From positions 1 to 64,000 of the forward strand of contig CALAXT010000027.1 in the NCBI GenBank assembly GCA_937895435.1: a DNA stretch of 64,000 bases, in the 5' to 3' direction. Positions 15,267 through 24,812 of this stretch are shown one piece after another. Positions within the stretch are counted from its first letter, which is position 1, and every line of letters starts with the position of its first letter. The translations under genes were made by a program, and so were the position numbers. This DNA is from an uncultured Paracoccaceae bacterium (GTDB lineage: Bacteria > Pseudomonadota > Alphaproteobacteria > Rhodobacterales > Rhodobacteraceae). The notes beneath the pieces are model-generated. The model saw nothing but the letters and a program-made list of their open reading frames with translations. It ran no database searches and was not told where the DNA came from.

Positions 15267-16412
15267 ATGTCGATACTACAGACCCCGGGCGCGCGCCCGG
15301 CCAATCCGCGTTTCTCCTCTGGCCCTTGTGCCAAATTCCCTGGCTACAGCATTGATCTGTTATCCGATTGTCCGATGGGGCGTTCGCATCGCGCAGGTGT
15401 GGGCAAAGCAAAGCTGAAAGCTGCTATAGATCAAACCCGCGCTATTTTGGGCGTGCCGGATGATTACGTGATTGGCATTGTTCCTGCCTCGGACACTGGT
15501 GCGGTTGAGATGGCGATGTGGTCATTGTTGGGGGAAAGGCCGGCTGAAATGCTGGCTTGGGAAAGCTTTGGTGAGGGCTGGGTTGGAGATGTCATCAAAG
15601 AACTGAAAATCGCTGCCACAGCCCACCGTGCAGACTATGGCCAGATTGTTGATTTCACCACGATTAATTTTGACCACGATGTGGTTTTCACCTGGAATGG
15701 CACAACATCAGGGGTGCGTCTGCCCGATGGTGCCGCCATTCCCGCTGATCGGCAGGGTTTGACGATCTGTGATGCGACATCCGCGGCGTTTGCAATGGAT
15801 CTGCCATGGGACAAGCTGGATGTGGTGACGTTCAGCTGGCAAAAAGTTTTGGGTGGCGAAGGGGCGCATGGCATGTTGGTGTTGGGCCCGCGTGCAGTGG
15901 AACGGCTGGAAAGCTATAAACCGGCGTGGCCACTTCCCAAGATTTTTCGGCTGACCAAGGGGGGTAAGTTGATCGCAGGCATTTTTGAGGGCGAGACGAT
16001 CAACACGCCCTCGATGTTGGCGGTTGAGGATTATCTGCTGGCGCTCGATTGGGCCGTGCGGATTGGTGGTCTGCCTGCGCTGATCGCGCGGGCCACAGCC
16101 AATGCCGCCGTCGTGGCCGATTTCGTCGCATGCCATGACTGGATCGAAAATCTGGCGGCAGATCCGGCGACAGCATCGACCACCTCGGTTTGTCTGCGCT
16201 TTGTTGATGACCGTATCACAGATGGGGCGGCTTTTGCCAAGGCTGTGGTGAAACGGTTGGAAAAAGAAGGTGTGGCCTATGATATCGGGGCGTACCGTGA
16301 TGCGCCGGCGGGCTTGCGGATTTGGTGTGGTTCTACGGTGGAAACCACTGATGTCTCCGCATTGATGCCGTGGATCGATTGGGCTTTTCAGGCCGAAATC
16401 GCCGCGCTTTGA
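15267..16412 (+). CDS. serC: Phosphoserine aminotransferase
   Basis: A 381-residue PLP enzyme converting 3-phosphohydroxypyruvate to phosphoserine; it may also serve pyridoxine synthesis. The substrate and cofactor regions [14 protein letters not shown] (about 13-26), [11 protein letters not shown] (about 75-85) and the PLP lysine Lys193 in [13 protein letters not shown] are clear. It belongs to the longer methanosarcina/alphaproteobacterial type. The ATG at 15267 follows ggaagg; an upstream in-frame ATG lies inside the leader RNA and is rejected. serA follows after 79 bases. Confidence 0.94.
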   Translation: MSILQTPGARPANPRFSSGPCAKFPGYSIDLLSDCPMGRSHRAGVGKAKLKAAIDQTRAILGVPDDYVIGIVPASDTGAVEMAMWSLLGERPAEMLAWESFGEGWVGDVIKELKIAATAHRADYGQIVDFTTINFDHDVVFTWNGTTSGVRLPDGAAIPADRQGLTICDATSAAFAMDLPWDKLDVVTFSWQKVLGGEGAHGMLVLGPRAVERLESYKPAWPLPKIFRLTKGGKLIAGIFEGETINTPSMLAVEDYLLALDWAVRIGGLPALIARATANAAVVADFVACHDWIENLAADPATASTTSVCLRFVDDRITDGAAFAKAVVKRLEKEGVAYDIGAYRDAPAGLRIWCGSTVETTDVSALMPWIDWAFQAEIAAL

Positions 16413-16491
16413 TCTGATGATTGGCTGTATGAACCGTCATGTCATCTGACGGGCGCGGCCCCCTTTTTTCTCTTTTTTAAAGGAGCCAAAC

Positions 16492-18087
16492 ATGGCACCC
16501 AAAGTTCTCGTTTCTGATGCGCTGTCTGAAACTGCTGTACAAATTTTCCGCGATCGCGGGATTGAAGTGGATTATCTGCCGAAGCTTGGCAAAGACAAAG
16601 ACGCACTGGCGGCAGTCATCGATCAATATGATGGTCTGGCCATTCGGTCTGCCACAAAGGTCACGGAAAAGCTGCTGGCCCATGCAACCCGGCTTAAGGT
16701 GATTGGTCGTGCGGGCATTGGGGTTGATAACGTTGATCTGCCCGCCGCATCACGTCGTGGGGTGATTGTGATGAACACGCCCTTTGGCAACTCTATCACC
16801 ACTGCCGAACATGCGATTGCCATGATGTTTGCCGTGGCCCGTCAGATCCCCGAGGCGAACGCCTCAACCCATGCTGGCAAATGGGAGAAATCACGTTTTA
16901 TGGGGGTGGAGCTGTTTAACAAGACCCTCGGTGTGATTGGTGCGGGTAATATTGGTGCGATTGTGTGTGATCGGGCTTTGGGGCTGCATATGAAGGTCGT
17001 GGCCTATGATCCGTTTCTGTCGGAAGAGCGCGCAAAAACGCTGGGTGTGACCAAGGTGGAACTGGATGAACTGCTGGCGCGCGCCGATTTTATTACCCTG
17101 CACGTGCCGCTGACCGATAAGACCCGCAATATTTTGTCGGCTGAGGCAATTGCTCGGATGAAGCCGGGGGTGCGGTTGATCAATTGTGCGCGTGGTGGGC
17201 TGATTGATGAGGCGGCGCTGGCTGCCGCGTTAGATACGGGCCACGTGGCGGGGGCGGCGCTTGACGTGTTTGCCGAAGAGCCAGCCACCGAAAATGTGCT
17301 TTTCAATCATCCTAATGTTGTGGTCACCCCGCATCTTGGGGCTGCCACGACCGAGGCACAGGAAAACGTAGCCCTGCAAGTTGCTGAACAGATGGCTGAT
17401 TATCTGCTGACGGGTGCTGTACAAAATGCGCTGAACATGCCGTCTGTCACGGCTGAAGAAGCGGCGGTGATGGGGCCATGGTTGCAGCTTGCGCAGCATT
17501 TGGGCAGCTTTGTCGGCCAAATGACGGATGAGCCGATTAAGGCCGTCAATGTGCTGTACGATGGCGTGGTGGCCGAAATGAACTTGCAGGCGCTCAATTG
17601 TGCGGTGATTGCCGGGTTGATGCGGGAAAGCAGTGCGGATGTGAATATGGTTTCAGCGCCGATTGTGGCGCGCGAACGTGGCATTCAGGTATCAACCACC
17701 CGGCAGGAAAAGACCGGAGTGTTTGATGCCTATATCAAGCTGACCGTTGTAACGGACAAGCGTGAGCGCACCGTGGCGGGCACGTGTTTTTCGGATGACA
17801 AGCCAAGGTTTATCCAGATCAAGGGCATCAATATTGATGCAGAGATCGGACGGCATATGCTTTACACCACCAACGAAGACGTGCCAGGCATCATCGGGCT
17901 GTTGGGTATGACAATGGGTAAGAATGGCGTCAACATCGCAAACTTTACACTTGGGCGCTCTGGTGTGGGGCAGGATGCAATAGCGATTTTGTATCTGGAT
18001 CAAAAGATTGACCCCAAGGTTGTCGATGTTTTGGAAGGTTCGGGCCTGTTTCAACAGGTCAAGGCGTTGGAATTCGATGTGGGCTGA
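16492..18087 (+). CDS. serA: D-3-phosphoglycerate dehydrogenase
   Basis: A 531-residue enzyme for the first committed step of serine synthesis. The N-terminal substrate domain contains RSATKVT and AGIGVDN, the NAD motif GAGNIG is at 150-155, and the catalytic His lies in PHLGAATTEAQ. The long C-terminus holds an intervening domain and an ACT domain (about 455-527, with VPGIIG and NIANFTLGR), the usual site of serine feedback. The length fits the long type 1 form. A strong aaaggag ribosome site precedes the ATG. It is the distal gene of serC-serA. Confidence 0.95.
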   Translation: MAPKVLVSDALSETAVQIFRDRGIEVDYLPKLGKDKDALAAVIDQYDGLAIRSATKVTEKLLAHATRLKVIGRAGIGVDNVDLPAASRRGVIVMNTPFGNSITTAEHAIAMMFAVARQIPEANASTHAGKWEKSRFMGVELFNKTLGVIGAGNIGAIVCDRALGLHMKVVAYDPFLSEERAKTLGVTKVELDELLARADFITLHVPLTDKTRNILSAEAIARMKPGVRLINCARGGLIDEAALAAALDTGHVAGAALDVFAEEPATENVLFNHPNVVVTPHLGAATTEAQENVALQVAEQMADYLLTGAVQNALNMPSVTAEEAAVMGPWLQLAQHLGSFVGQMTDEPIKAVNVLYDGVVAEMNLQALNCAVIAGLMRESSADVNMVSAPIVARERGIQVSTTRQEKTGVFDAYIKLTVVTDKRERTVAGTCFSDDKPRFIQIKGINIDAEIGRHMLYTTNEDVPGIIGLLGMTMGKNGVNIANFTLGRSGVGQDAIAILYLDQKIDPKVVDVLEGSGLFQQVKALEFDVG

Positions 18088-18115
18088 TGCCCCGCATCAT
18101 ACCAGAATATCAAAT

Positions 18116-18143
18116 AAAAACGCGCCCATCCGGGCGCGTTTTT
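18116..18143. terminator. Bidirectional terminator between serA and bioY
   Basis: A perfect stem aaaaacgcgccc/gggcgcgttttt with an atcc loop lies between the convergent serA and bioY genes. A and T runs on both sides allow it to work in both directions. Confidence 0.92.
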
Positions 18144-18171
18144 CAGTTTTTCTTATAAAAATCTCATCGTG

Positions 18172-18777
18172 TCAGCGGCGTGCGCGGCCCAACAGCGTCC
18201 ACAGTCCCGGCACCAAAAGGGCAGCCAGCGCCAGTTTGATCGCATCGCCAACCACAAAGGGTGTGAACCCCCAAGCCAGCGTTTGCGCCCAGCCATCGGT
18301 CATTGTGTGCAGCCACAGCAGGCCGGGCACGTAGATCAATGCATTGCCCACCAGCAAAGTTGCCGCCATTTTCATGATCGAACGGTCCCAGCCGCGGGCA
18401 GCCAATGTGCCAAGTGCAACCGTTGCCAGCACATAGCCCAGCAAATAGCCACCAGTGCCACCCAATATATATTCAAGCCCGCTCAAAGTCGCTGATGAAC
18501 TGGCAAACACATCAAAGCCCAACGCACCGAGCATGATATAGCCCAAAATTGTGGTAAGGCCCAAACGTGCGCCATAGCTGGCCCCGATGGTCAGCACCGC
18601 AAACGTGCCCAACGAAATAGGAACGGGCGAGGGCCACATCGGCACTTTTATTTTGGCGCAAACAGCCAGTGCCAAAATGCCCGCAACCACCATTGCTACA
18701 CGTGCCAGCAGCAGCGCGGTGCCACCTGTGGGCAGAACCCGATCTGCCAGAACGCCTTTTGTCGCAATAACCGTCAT
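18172..18777 (-). CDS. bioY: Biotin transporter BioY
   Basis: A 201-residue membrane protein, the substrate-binding S component for biotin uptake. Six hydrophobic segments are visible. The family features VPMWPSPVPISLGTFAVL (about 42-59), LGGTGGYLLGY around 105-115 and a C-terminal FVVGDAIKLALAALL are present. The ATG at 18777 is chosen for the strong aagggggcc upstream. No bioMN genes or BioR-type palindrome are seen nearby, so it may work alone or with a distant ECF module. A terminator lies just past its end. Confidence 0.92.
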   Translation of the reverse strand: MTVIATKGVLADRVLPTGGTALLLARVAMVVAGILALAVCAKIKVPMWPSPVPISLGTFAVLTIGASYGARLGLTTILGYIMLGALGFDVFASSSATLSGLEYILGGTGGYLLGYVLATVALGTLAARGWDRSIMKMAATLLVGNALIYVPGLLWLHTMTDGWAQTLAWGFTPFVVGDAIKLALAALLVPGLWTLLGRARR

Positions 18778-18839
18778 AACGGCCCCCTTTTTAAAACCTG
18801 CCCCAACATTTGCCTCAAGCGCCGCCATGGTGCAAGCCT

Positions 18840-19274
18840 TCATGGATCGTGCCGCCGGCGATAGTGGGTTTGCATTGTGTAATCTTTGCGAGGGCCGCTG
18901 ACCCGCCATTGGGTCTGCCAAACAGGTGCGGTCTCTGTCCAATCTGAAAAATCATATTGCACCAGATAAAGATCTGGCGGGCAATTGTGATGGGTGCTTG
19001 CGCGTGGGGCCGTGGGATCAAAGTGGTGAAACGCGCGCCCATCAGCAAAGAAAACTGCAATATCTGCCCCATCTGTGCGCCAAAGAGTTCGGCGGCTTGC
19101 GGCACTGGGCGGTTGGCCCTGCATCTGCAACGTGCCGTGTTCGGTACAGACCAGCCCAACATCATCGGTTGTAAATTCAGCCCAGCCGTTCAGCCGGCCA
19201 TCCGGGCCGATGGAGTTGGTAATCTTGCGGTCTATCGCCCAACGCCCCAAAAAATCGGCCAATTGCCGTGCCAT
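18840..19274 (-). CDS. DUF6314 family protein
   Basis: A 144-residue soluble protein of unknown function. The family pattern as I know it is visible: LADFLGRWAIDRKI (about 5-18), an aromatic and Gly-containing strand around 30-40, FFADGRAFHHFD (about 75-86), HHNCPPDLYLVQYDF (about 95-109) and the end WRVSGPRKDYTMQTHYRR. The fold is probably a small beta-barrel. The ATG at 19274 is preferred over a GTG two codons upstream because of the agggggtgg spacing. bioY starts 62 bases after its stop, so the two may be co-transcribed. Confidence 0.82.
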   Translation of the reverse strand: MARQLADFLGRWAIDRKITNSIGPDGRLNGWAEFTTDDVGLVCTEHGTLQMQGQPPSAASRRTLWRTDGADIAVFFADGRAFHHFDPTAPRASTHHNCPPDLYLVQYDFSDWTETAPVWQTQWRVSGPRKDYTMQTHYRRRHDP

Positions 19275-19362
19275 TGCCACCCCCTTTGCCCATCGCCCGT
19301 TGTAATTGGCGTGGCGGCAGACTAATCACGCCCGCAACATCCCACAACCACGTGAGGCCCTG

Positions 19363-20670
19363 ATGATCCCCCGTTATTCCCGTCCCGAAATGGTCGCCAT
19401 CTGGTCGCCGGAAACCCGCTTTCGTATTTGGTTTGAAATTGAGGCCCATGCTTGTGATGCTATGGCCCAATTGGGCGTCATCCCTCAGGCCAATGCCGAC
19501 GCCGTGTGGACGGCGGCGAAAGCCGATTTCAACGTGGCGCGGATTGATGAAATTGAGGCTGTGACCAAGCATGATGTCATCGCCTTTTTGACCCATCTGG
19601 GCGAAATTATCGGCCCCGATCAGGCGCGTTTTGTGCATCAGGGCATGACCAGTTCCGACGTGTTGGATACTTGTTTTAACATCCAGCTGGTGCGTGCTGC
19701 TGATCTGCTGATCGCCGATCTGGATATGTTGCTGGCCGCATTAAAGCGCCGGGCGCTGGAACATAAATTTACGGTCTGTATCGGTCGCAGCCACGGCATT
19801 CACGCAGAACCTGTGACCTTTGGGCTGAAAATGGCGCAAGCCTATGCCGAAATGGATCGTGCGCGCAGCCGCATGATTGCCGCCCGCGCCGAAGTGGCGA
19901 CAGGCGCTGTTTCGGGTGCGGTTGGTACGTTTGCCAATATCGATCCTCGTGTTGAAGAACATGTTTGCGCCAAATTGGGCCTGACGCCCGAGCCGGTTTC
20001 AACCCAAGTCATACCGCGTGACCGCCATGCGATGTTCTTTGCTACATTGGGTGTGGTAGCCAGCTCATTGGAACGGATTGCGACGGAAATTCGGCATTTG
20101 CAGCGCACCGAAGTGCTCGAGGTCGAAGAATATTTCAGCCCCGGGCAAAAAGGCTCAAGCGCCATGCCGCACAAGCGCAACCCGGTCTTGACTGAAAACC
20201 TGACAGGCCTTGCGCGTTTGGTGCGCGGTATGGCTATGCCTGCCATGGAAAATGTGGCGCTGTGGCATGAGCGCGATATTTCCCATTCATCCGTGGAACG
20301 CAACATTGGCCCAGACGCCACTGTCACGCTAGATTTTGCGCTGGCCCGTTTGACATCGGTAATCGACAAGTTGCTGGTTTATCCCGACAACATGGAAAGA
20401 AATATGAACAAATTCCGTGGGTTGGTGCATTCACAGCGCGTTTTGCTTGCACTGACCCAAAAAGGTGTCAGCCGTGAGGACAGCTATCGTTTGGTGCAGC
20501 GCAATGCGATGCGGGTTTGGGAGCAGGGTGCGGATTTCATGACCGAACTCAAAGCAGACCCCGAGGTTCGCGCCGCCATGACTGAGGCCGAGATTGAGTC
20601 GAATTTTGACATTGGCTATCATACCAAACATGTTGATACGATTTTTGCGCGCGTATTTGGCGAAGCCTAG
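19363..20670 (+). CDS. purB: Adenylosuccinate lyase
   Basis: A 435-residue homotetrameric lyase acting twice in purine synthesis (SAICAR cleavage and adenylosuccinate cleavage). The N-terminus MIPRYSRPEM and the family signature GSSAMPHKRNP (around 263-273, with the mobile catalytic Ser) identify it; the His segment GRSHGIHAEP and the TSSDVLDT motif also match. The ATG at 19363 begins the conserved sequence and follows gtgagg. It is divergent from the DUF6314 gene and followed by its own terminator. Confidence 0.95.
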   Translation: MIPRYSRPEMVAIWSPETRFRIWFEIEAHACDAMAQLGVIPQANADAVWTAAKADFNVARIDEIEAVTKHDVIAFLTHLGEIIGPDQARFVHQGMTSSDVLDTCFNIQLVRAADLLIADLDMLLAALKRRALEHKFTVCIGRSHGIHAEPVTFGLKMAQAYAEMDRARSRMIAARAEVATGAVSGAVGTFANIDPRVEEHVCAKLGLTPEPVSTQVIPRDRHAMFFATLGVVASSLERIATEIRHLQRTEVLEVEEYFSPGQKGSSAMPHKRNPVLTENLTGLARLVRGMAMPAMENVALWHERDISHSSVERNIGPDATVTLDFALARLTSVIDKLLVYPDNMERNMNKFRGLVHSQRVLLALTQKGVSREDSYRLVQRNAMRVWEQGADFMTELKADPEVRAAMTEAEIESNFDIGYHTKHVDTIFARVFGEA

Positions 20671-20684
20671 GCCAAACACGTCTG

Positions 20685-20712
20685 GCCGGGCCAAAACAGG
20701 CCCGGCGTTTTT
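20685..20712 (+). terminator. Intrinsic terminator of purB
   Basis: gccgggcc (20685-20692) and ggcccggc (20699-20706) form a perfect 8-bp stem with loop aaaaca, followed by gttttt, 15 bases after the purB stop. Confidence 0.9.
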
Positions 20713-20834
20713 GCAGAGTTTTGTTTTTTCGCAAGAAAAGGACGCTCTGTCGTAATATCCCCTTAACCGCTTTGGCGCTAACGCTGTTGCACAGCACTGG
20801 CTATTTTGGCCTTGCGCTAAGGGGGTGGTGTTCT

Positions 20835-21914
20835 GTGTCTACGATGATGCCTTCGCAGCGATCAGGTCAGGTGCTTGGCACCATCCATGCGGCTGCCCAG
20901 CCTGTGCCGCGTCCACGCCCCAAGCTGACCCAAAAACAAAAAGCAGCGGTGATTGTGCGGCTTTTGCTGGCGGAGGGCGCGCCGCTGGAACTCACGCGCT
21001 TGCCTGATGAGATGCAGGCTGATTTGACCGAACAGATCGCGCGGATGCGTCGCGTCGATATGGATACGCTGCAAGATGTGGCCCAAGATTTTATTGCTGA
21101 ACTTGAGGGGTTGGGCCTGTCGTTTCCCGGTGGGATTGATGGCGCTTTAAGCCTGTTGGATGGCTATATTTCGAACGGGGCCGCCAATCGTTTGCGCCGC
21201 CAAATGGGCCGTGATGAGGGGGCTGACCCGTGGCAGCGGTTGTCCCGGCTTGAGCTGGCAAAGCTTCTGGGGGTTCTGGAACAAGAAAGTATCGAGGTGG
21301 GCGCGGTGATGCTGTCAAAGCTGCCTGTGCCCCAATCTGCTGAATTGCTCAGCAAACTGCCCGGTGAACGTGCGCGCCGGATTGCCTATGCGATGTCACT
21401 GACTGGATCTGTTGCGCCTGATACGGTGGCGCGAATCGGCCAGTCGTTGATTTCTGAACTGGACGCCCAACCCCTGCGCGCGTTTGAAGAAAGCCCTGCT
21501 GAACGCGTCGGTGCCATCTTGAATTATTCGGCGGCGATGACGCGCGAAGATGTTCTGCAAAGCCTGTTGGAAGCCGATGCAAGTTTCGCCGAAAGTGTGC
21601 GCAAAGAGCTGTTCACCTTTGCCGACATCCCATCCAAGCTGCATCCGAGCGATGTGCCGCGCGTGTTGCGCGTCTTGGCGCAGAATATTTTGATCACCGC
21701 GCTGGCTGCGCCAAGCAGCGCCGGTGATCAGGCTGCCGCAGAGTTTTTATTGACGAATATGTCGCAACGCATGGCCACCGCCCTGCGCGAAGAAATGGCA
21801 GAAGTTGGGGCAATTCGTGCGAAAGATGGCGAAGAGGCGATGAATGGTGTGATTGCCGCAATCCGGGAATGCGAGTCTGCTGCTGAAATTACGCTGCTTC
21901 GCGAAGACGACTAG
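20835..21914 (+). CDS. fliG: FliG-like flagellar motor switch protein, isolated
   Basis: A 359-residue protein with the FliG layout: KLTQKQKAAVIVRLLLAEG (about 30-48) as the N-terminal start, a middle domain around DPWQRLSRLELAKLLGVLEQ, and a C-terminal domain with TFADIPSKLHPSDVPRVLRVL (about 265-285), the torque-generating region. FliG links the flagellar rotor to the stator. No other flagellar gene lies nearby; a lone fliG-like gene is known in the Roseobacter group. I chose the GTG at 20835, eight bases after aaggggg; an ATG at 20844 is the alternative. Function in motility is not shown. Confidence 0.75.
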   Translation: MSTMMPSQRSGQVLGTIHAAAQPVPRPRPKLTQKQKAAVIVRLLLAEGAPLELTRLPDEMQADLTEQIARMRRVDMDTLQDVAQDFIAELEGLGLSFPGGIDGALSLLDGYISNGAANRLRRQMGRDEGADPWQRLSRLELAKLLGVLEQESIEVGAVMLSKLPVPQSAELLSKLPGERARRIAYAMSLTGSVAPDTVARIGQSLISELDAQPLRAFEESPAERVGAILNYSAAMTREDVLQSLLEADASFAESVRKELFTFADIPSKLHPSDVPRVLRVLAQNILITALAAPSSAGDQAAAEFLLTNMSQRMATALREEMAEVGAIRAKDGEEAMNGVIAAIRECESAAEITLLREDD

Positions 21915-22034
21915 CCTGTGAAAGCTGCTTGGGCGCATTGCGCCAGCCTAGAAATACACCTAGGTGTCGCACTGATGCGCGTTCCTGCGCCGGGCCATAA
22001 ATGAGGGCGCAATGCGAATATTGGGCGGGCGTCA

Positions 22035-22916
22035 ATGAACGCTTGGAACAGGCTGTCGCCCACGTCGCAGGGGATCTGTTTGATGATCTTTGCGATTTTT
22101 TGTTTTACGCTGTTGGATGCCCAAGCCAAAGGTTTGGTGGGTCACTATAATGCGGTCCAGGTCGCCTGGGCGCGCTATGCCGGGCAGACAATTTTGGTGG
22201 CTGTGCTGGTAATACGGCAGTTGGGCCCTATGCTGCGCACGCGCTTTCCGGGATTGCAGCTGTTGCGATCAGGCTTTCAATTGACAGCAACACTTTTGTT
22301 TTTTTCCAGTCTGTCGTTTATCGGGTTGGCTGAAGCGACGGCGATTGTCGATTTGAACCCTGTGTTGATCACGTTGGGGGCCGCGCTTTTTTTGGGTGAA
22401 AAAATTGGGCTACGCCGGTTTTTGGGGGTGGCTGTGGCACTTTTGGGGGCGATGATCATCATCCGCCCAGGGGTGGGGGTTTTTTCGCCGGGGGCGTTTT
22501 TGGCGCTGGGCTGTGGGGTCTGCTATGCAGGCTATTCTTTGGTGACCCGGGCTGTGGGCACGCGCGAAAGTGTTTGGACATCGCTGCTTTACACCGGCCT
22601 GTTTGGCACTGTGATGTTGTCGGGCTTATTGCCTTGGGTATGGCAGCCGATGGCGCTGGCCGATCTGCCGGGTTTTGCCGCAGTCGGGGCATTGGGGGCG
22701 GTGGCGCAGCTATGCTTGATCCGGGCGTTGATGCTGGCCGAGGCGTCGGTTGTTGCGCCGTTCAGCTATTTGGGTCTTGTGTATGCTTTGGTGTGGGGCT
22801 GGCTGTTTTTTGACGAATGGCCCGATGGTTGGACGCTTTTGGGGGCACTTGTGATCGTTCTGGCGGGTCTTTATGTTTGGCACCGCGAGGCACGGCAGCG
22901 TGGGCGTGCGCAATGA
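22035..22916 (+). CDS. EamA/DMT-family transporter
   Basis: A 293-residue inner-membrane protein with ten predicted helices arranged as two EamA repeats, the first ending near 140 (AMIIIRPG) and the second near 285. The segment SLSFIGLAEATAIVDLNPVLI is typical of metabolite exporters of the RhaT/YdcZ type. These proteins export amino acids, nucleosides or related metabolites; the substrate is unknown. The acyltransferase gene starts 13 bases after the stop, so the two are probably one transcript. Confidence 0.87.
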   Translation: MNAWNRLSPTSQGICLMIFAIFCFTLLDAQAKGLVGHYNAVQVAWARYAGQTILVAVLVIRQLGPMLRTRFPGLQLLRSGFQLTATLLFFSSLSFIGLAEATAIVDLNPVLITLGAALFLGEKIGLRRFLGVAVALLGAMIIIRPGVGVFSPGAFLALGCGVCYAGYSLVTRAVGTRESVWTSLLYTGLFGTVMLSGLLPWVWQPMALADLPGFAAVGALGAVAQLCLIRALMLAEASVVAPFSYLGLVYALVWGWLFFDEWPDGWTLLGALVIVLAGLYVWHREARQRGRAQ

Positions 22917-22929
22917 CAGCGAAGGTTTG

Positions 22930-23808
22930 ATGGCAAAAAAAAACCCTCTGTCGCACAAGATCCGCGATTGGCTGCAAGATCGCGCATTGCGCGTGATGAT
23001 TGGTGGCGCGCTGCTGCTGCCCTACAGTGTCAGGGTGCGGGCAGGGGGGTGGCTGTTTGCCCGTGTTTTGGCGCCAATTGCTGGTTACTCCACGCGTATT
23101 CGCGACAATCTCAACCTGATTTTTCCAGATTTGCCTGTGGCTGAGGTCACGCGGTTAATTGATGCGGTGGCCAATAATACCGGCCGCACGGTGATTGAAA
23201 TTTATTCTGGCGCGCAATTTGTGCAGCGGGTCACCCAAACGCCGCTGACAGGGCCAGGCCTCGCCGCGCTTGAGGCCGCGCACAAGACAAAGCGGCCCGT
23301 TATTTTGGTAACGGGGCATTTTGGCAATTATGATGCCTCGCGTGCTGGGTTGATTGCGCGTGGTTTCCGGGTGGGCGCGCTTTATAACCCAATGGGGAAC
23401 CGGTTTTTTAACAGCCATTATGTCCGCGCTATATCAAGAATTGGAACGCCGCTGTTTCCGCGGGGGAAGCGTGGGCTGGGCGAAATGGTGCGGTTTTTGC
23501 GGGGGGGGGGCATGCTTGGTCTGTTGATGGATCAGCGTATCCACCGCGCGCCACTGTTGCCGTTTTTGGGCCAACCGGCGCGCACAGCGTTTTCGGCGGC
23601 TGATTTGGCATTGCGCTATGATGCGCTATTGGTGCCAACCTATGCGATTCGTCGTGCTGATGGGCTGTCGTTTGATATTGTGATTGAACCGCCAATCCCA
23701 CACTCTACCCCGCAAGAGATGACACTTGCGCTTAACGCCAGCCTTGAGGCCCAAGTGCGTCATCATCCAGACCAATGGTTTTGGATACACCGCAGGTGGC
23801 GGCCCTAG
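22930..23808 (+). CDS. LpxL/HtrB-family lysophospholipid acyltransferase
   Basis: A 292-residue membrane-bound acyltransferase of the lipid A biosynthesis type (PF03279). An N-terminal hydrophobic segment (about 25-45) anchors it. The catalytic HxxxxD motif is HFGNYDASR (about 132-140), followed by NPMGNRFFNSHY, and GMLGLLMDQRIHRAP matches the family's second block. It adds a secondary acyl chain to lipid A or acylates a similar lipid (ornithine lipid routes exist in this group). The ATG at 22930 follows gaagg; the transporter gene is directly upstream. Confidence 0.85.
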   Translation: MAKKNPLSHKIRDWLQDRALRVMIGGALLLPYSVRVRAGGWLFARVLAPIAGYSTRIRDNLNLIFPDLPVAEVTRLIDAVANNTGRTVIEIYSGAQFVQRVTQTPLTGPGLAALEAAHKTKRPVILVTGHFGNYDASRAGLIARGFRVGALYNPMGNRFFNSHYVRAISRIGTPLFPRGKRGLGEMVRFLRGGGMLGLLMDQRIHRAPLLPFLGQPARTAFSAADLALRYDALLVPTYAIRRADGLSFDIVIEPPIPHSTPQEMTLALNASLEAQVRHHPDQWFWIHRRWRP

Positions 23809-23837
23809 GCGCACGATATGTCAGGTCCTGTTTGGGG

Positions 23838-24551
23838 TCATTGCAAGCTTGCCGCCAGCACGCGCCCCATACCGGCCTCTTGGATAAAGACCACAAGCGG
23901 CTGGTCTGTAGCAATCGTGGTTGTCGCGGAATAAGGGCCATTGCCTGCCCAAGTGGCCAGTGGTTGCCAGCTTGTTACCACATTTTGGTAAGCCAATTCC
24001 TTGCCATGGTTTTCGCCCGCACCAATCCGGGCCTGTGCTTTGGGCAGATATTGCACCACATTCACTTCGCGCAGCTCGGTCCCTGTGGTTGGCTGGGCAC
24101 CTGCGACAAATGCAGCCTTAATCGTTACCTGAGTGCCTTGACGACTTACGCGCAGATCAATTGGGGCTGGCAAGGTGCTGTGGCGCCTGAGCAGCATGTC
24201 AATCTGGCGTTTGCGCATGCCCTCAACCGTATCGATTCCACCGATGATGAAATGTGGGGTAAAGACCGCGCGGGCCCCGTGGGCGCGCGCATAGCGTTTT
24301 TGCCGTTCTGTAAAGGCCGGGTTGGCAAAAACATCGGGCCAGCCCAGATAATCCCAGTAATCAACATGCAACGACAGCGCAATCACGCCTTCGCGTTTGG
24401 CCAGTTCGCCCAAAAGCGCGTCGGCGGGGGGGCAGCTTGAACAGCCCTGTGCGGTAAAAAGCTCAACCAAAACCGGCAGGCGCGCCTGTGAAATGGCCGC
24501 AGAGAGCGTGCCCAACCAAAGACCAAATGCAAGAAAGATTGCAGAGCGCAT
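23838..24551 (-). CDS. DUF1223 thioredoxin-like secreted protein
   Basis: A 237-residue protein with a signal peptide (residues 1-23, cleavage near ISQA) and a thioredoxin-like fold of the DUF1223 family. The dithiol GCSSCPPAD has Cys37 and Cys40, followed by the conserved HVDYWDYLGWPD (about 62-73) and TPHFIIGG (about 98-105). The family's function is unknown; a periplasmic redox or chaperone role is plausible. It is convergent with the acyltransferase gene and divergent from acnA. Confidence 0.87.
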   Translation of the reverse strand: MRSAIFLAFGLWLGTLSAAISQARLPVLVELFTAQGCSSCPPADALLGELAKREGVIALSLHVDYWDYLGWPDVFANPAFTERQKRYARAHGARAVFTPHFIIGGIDTVEGMRKRQIDMLLRRHSTLPAPIDLRVSRQGTQVTIKAAFVAGAQPTTGTELREVNVVQYLPKAQARIGAGENHGKELAYQNVVTSWQPLATWAGNGPYSATTTIATDQPLVVFIQEAGMGRVLAASLQ

Positions 24552-24680
24552 CTATCAGCCCCAATTCTGTTTTCTGTTACAAAGGGCTACATTCATAAAC
24601 GGGTCAAGGCCAATCACTGTTTTGCGAGAGCATTGATCGTTGCGCACTATACATGCCTTGGGTACGTGCTGGCCCAGTTT

Positions 24681-24708
24681 TTGAAAAAACTGTACACCAT
24701 CGTATACA
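24681..24708 (+). promoter_or_regulatory. Candidate acnA promoter
   Basis: TTGAAA at 24681-24686 and TATACA at 24703-24708 with a 16-base spacer give a good sigma-70-like promoter about 105 bases before the acnA ATG. The -35 overlaps the small palindrome cagttttt/aaaaactg (24674-24691), a possible operator. Confidence 0.5.
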
Positions 24709-24812
24709 AAAACGTGGATCCCCCCTTGATCGTCTGCCCACATTGGGGCATCACGCATGCAATTCCATCCTTACCCCGCCCGATTTTGGGCACCACGAAA
24801 GGCAGGCCATAG

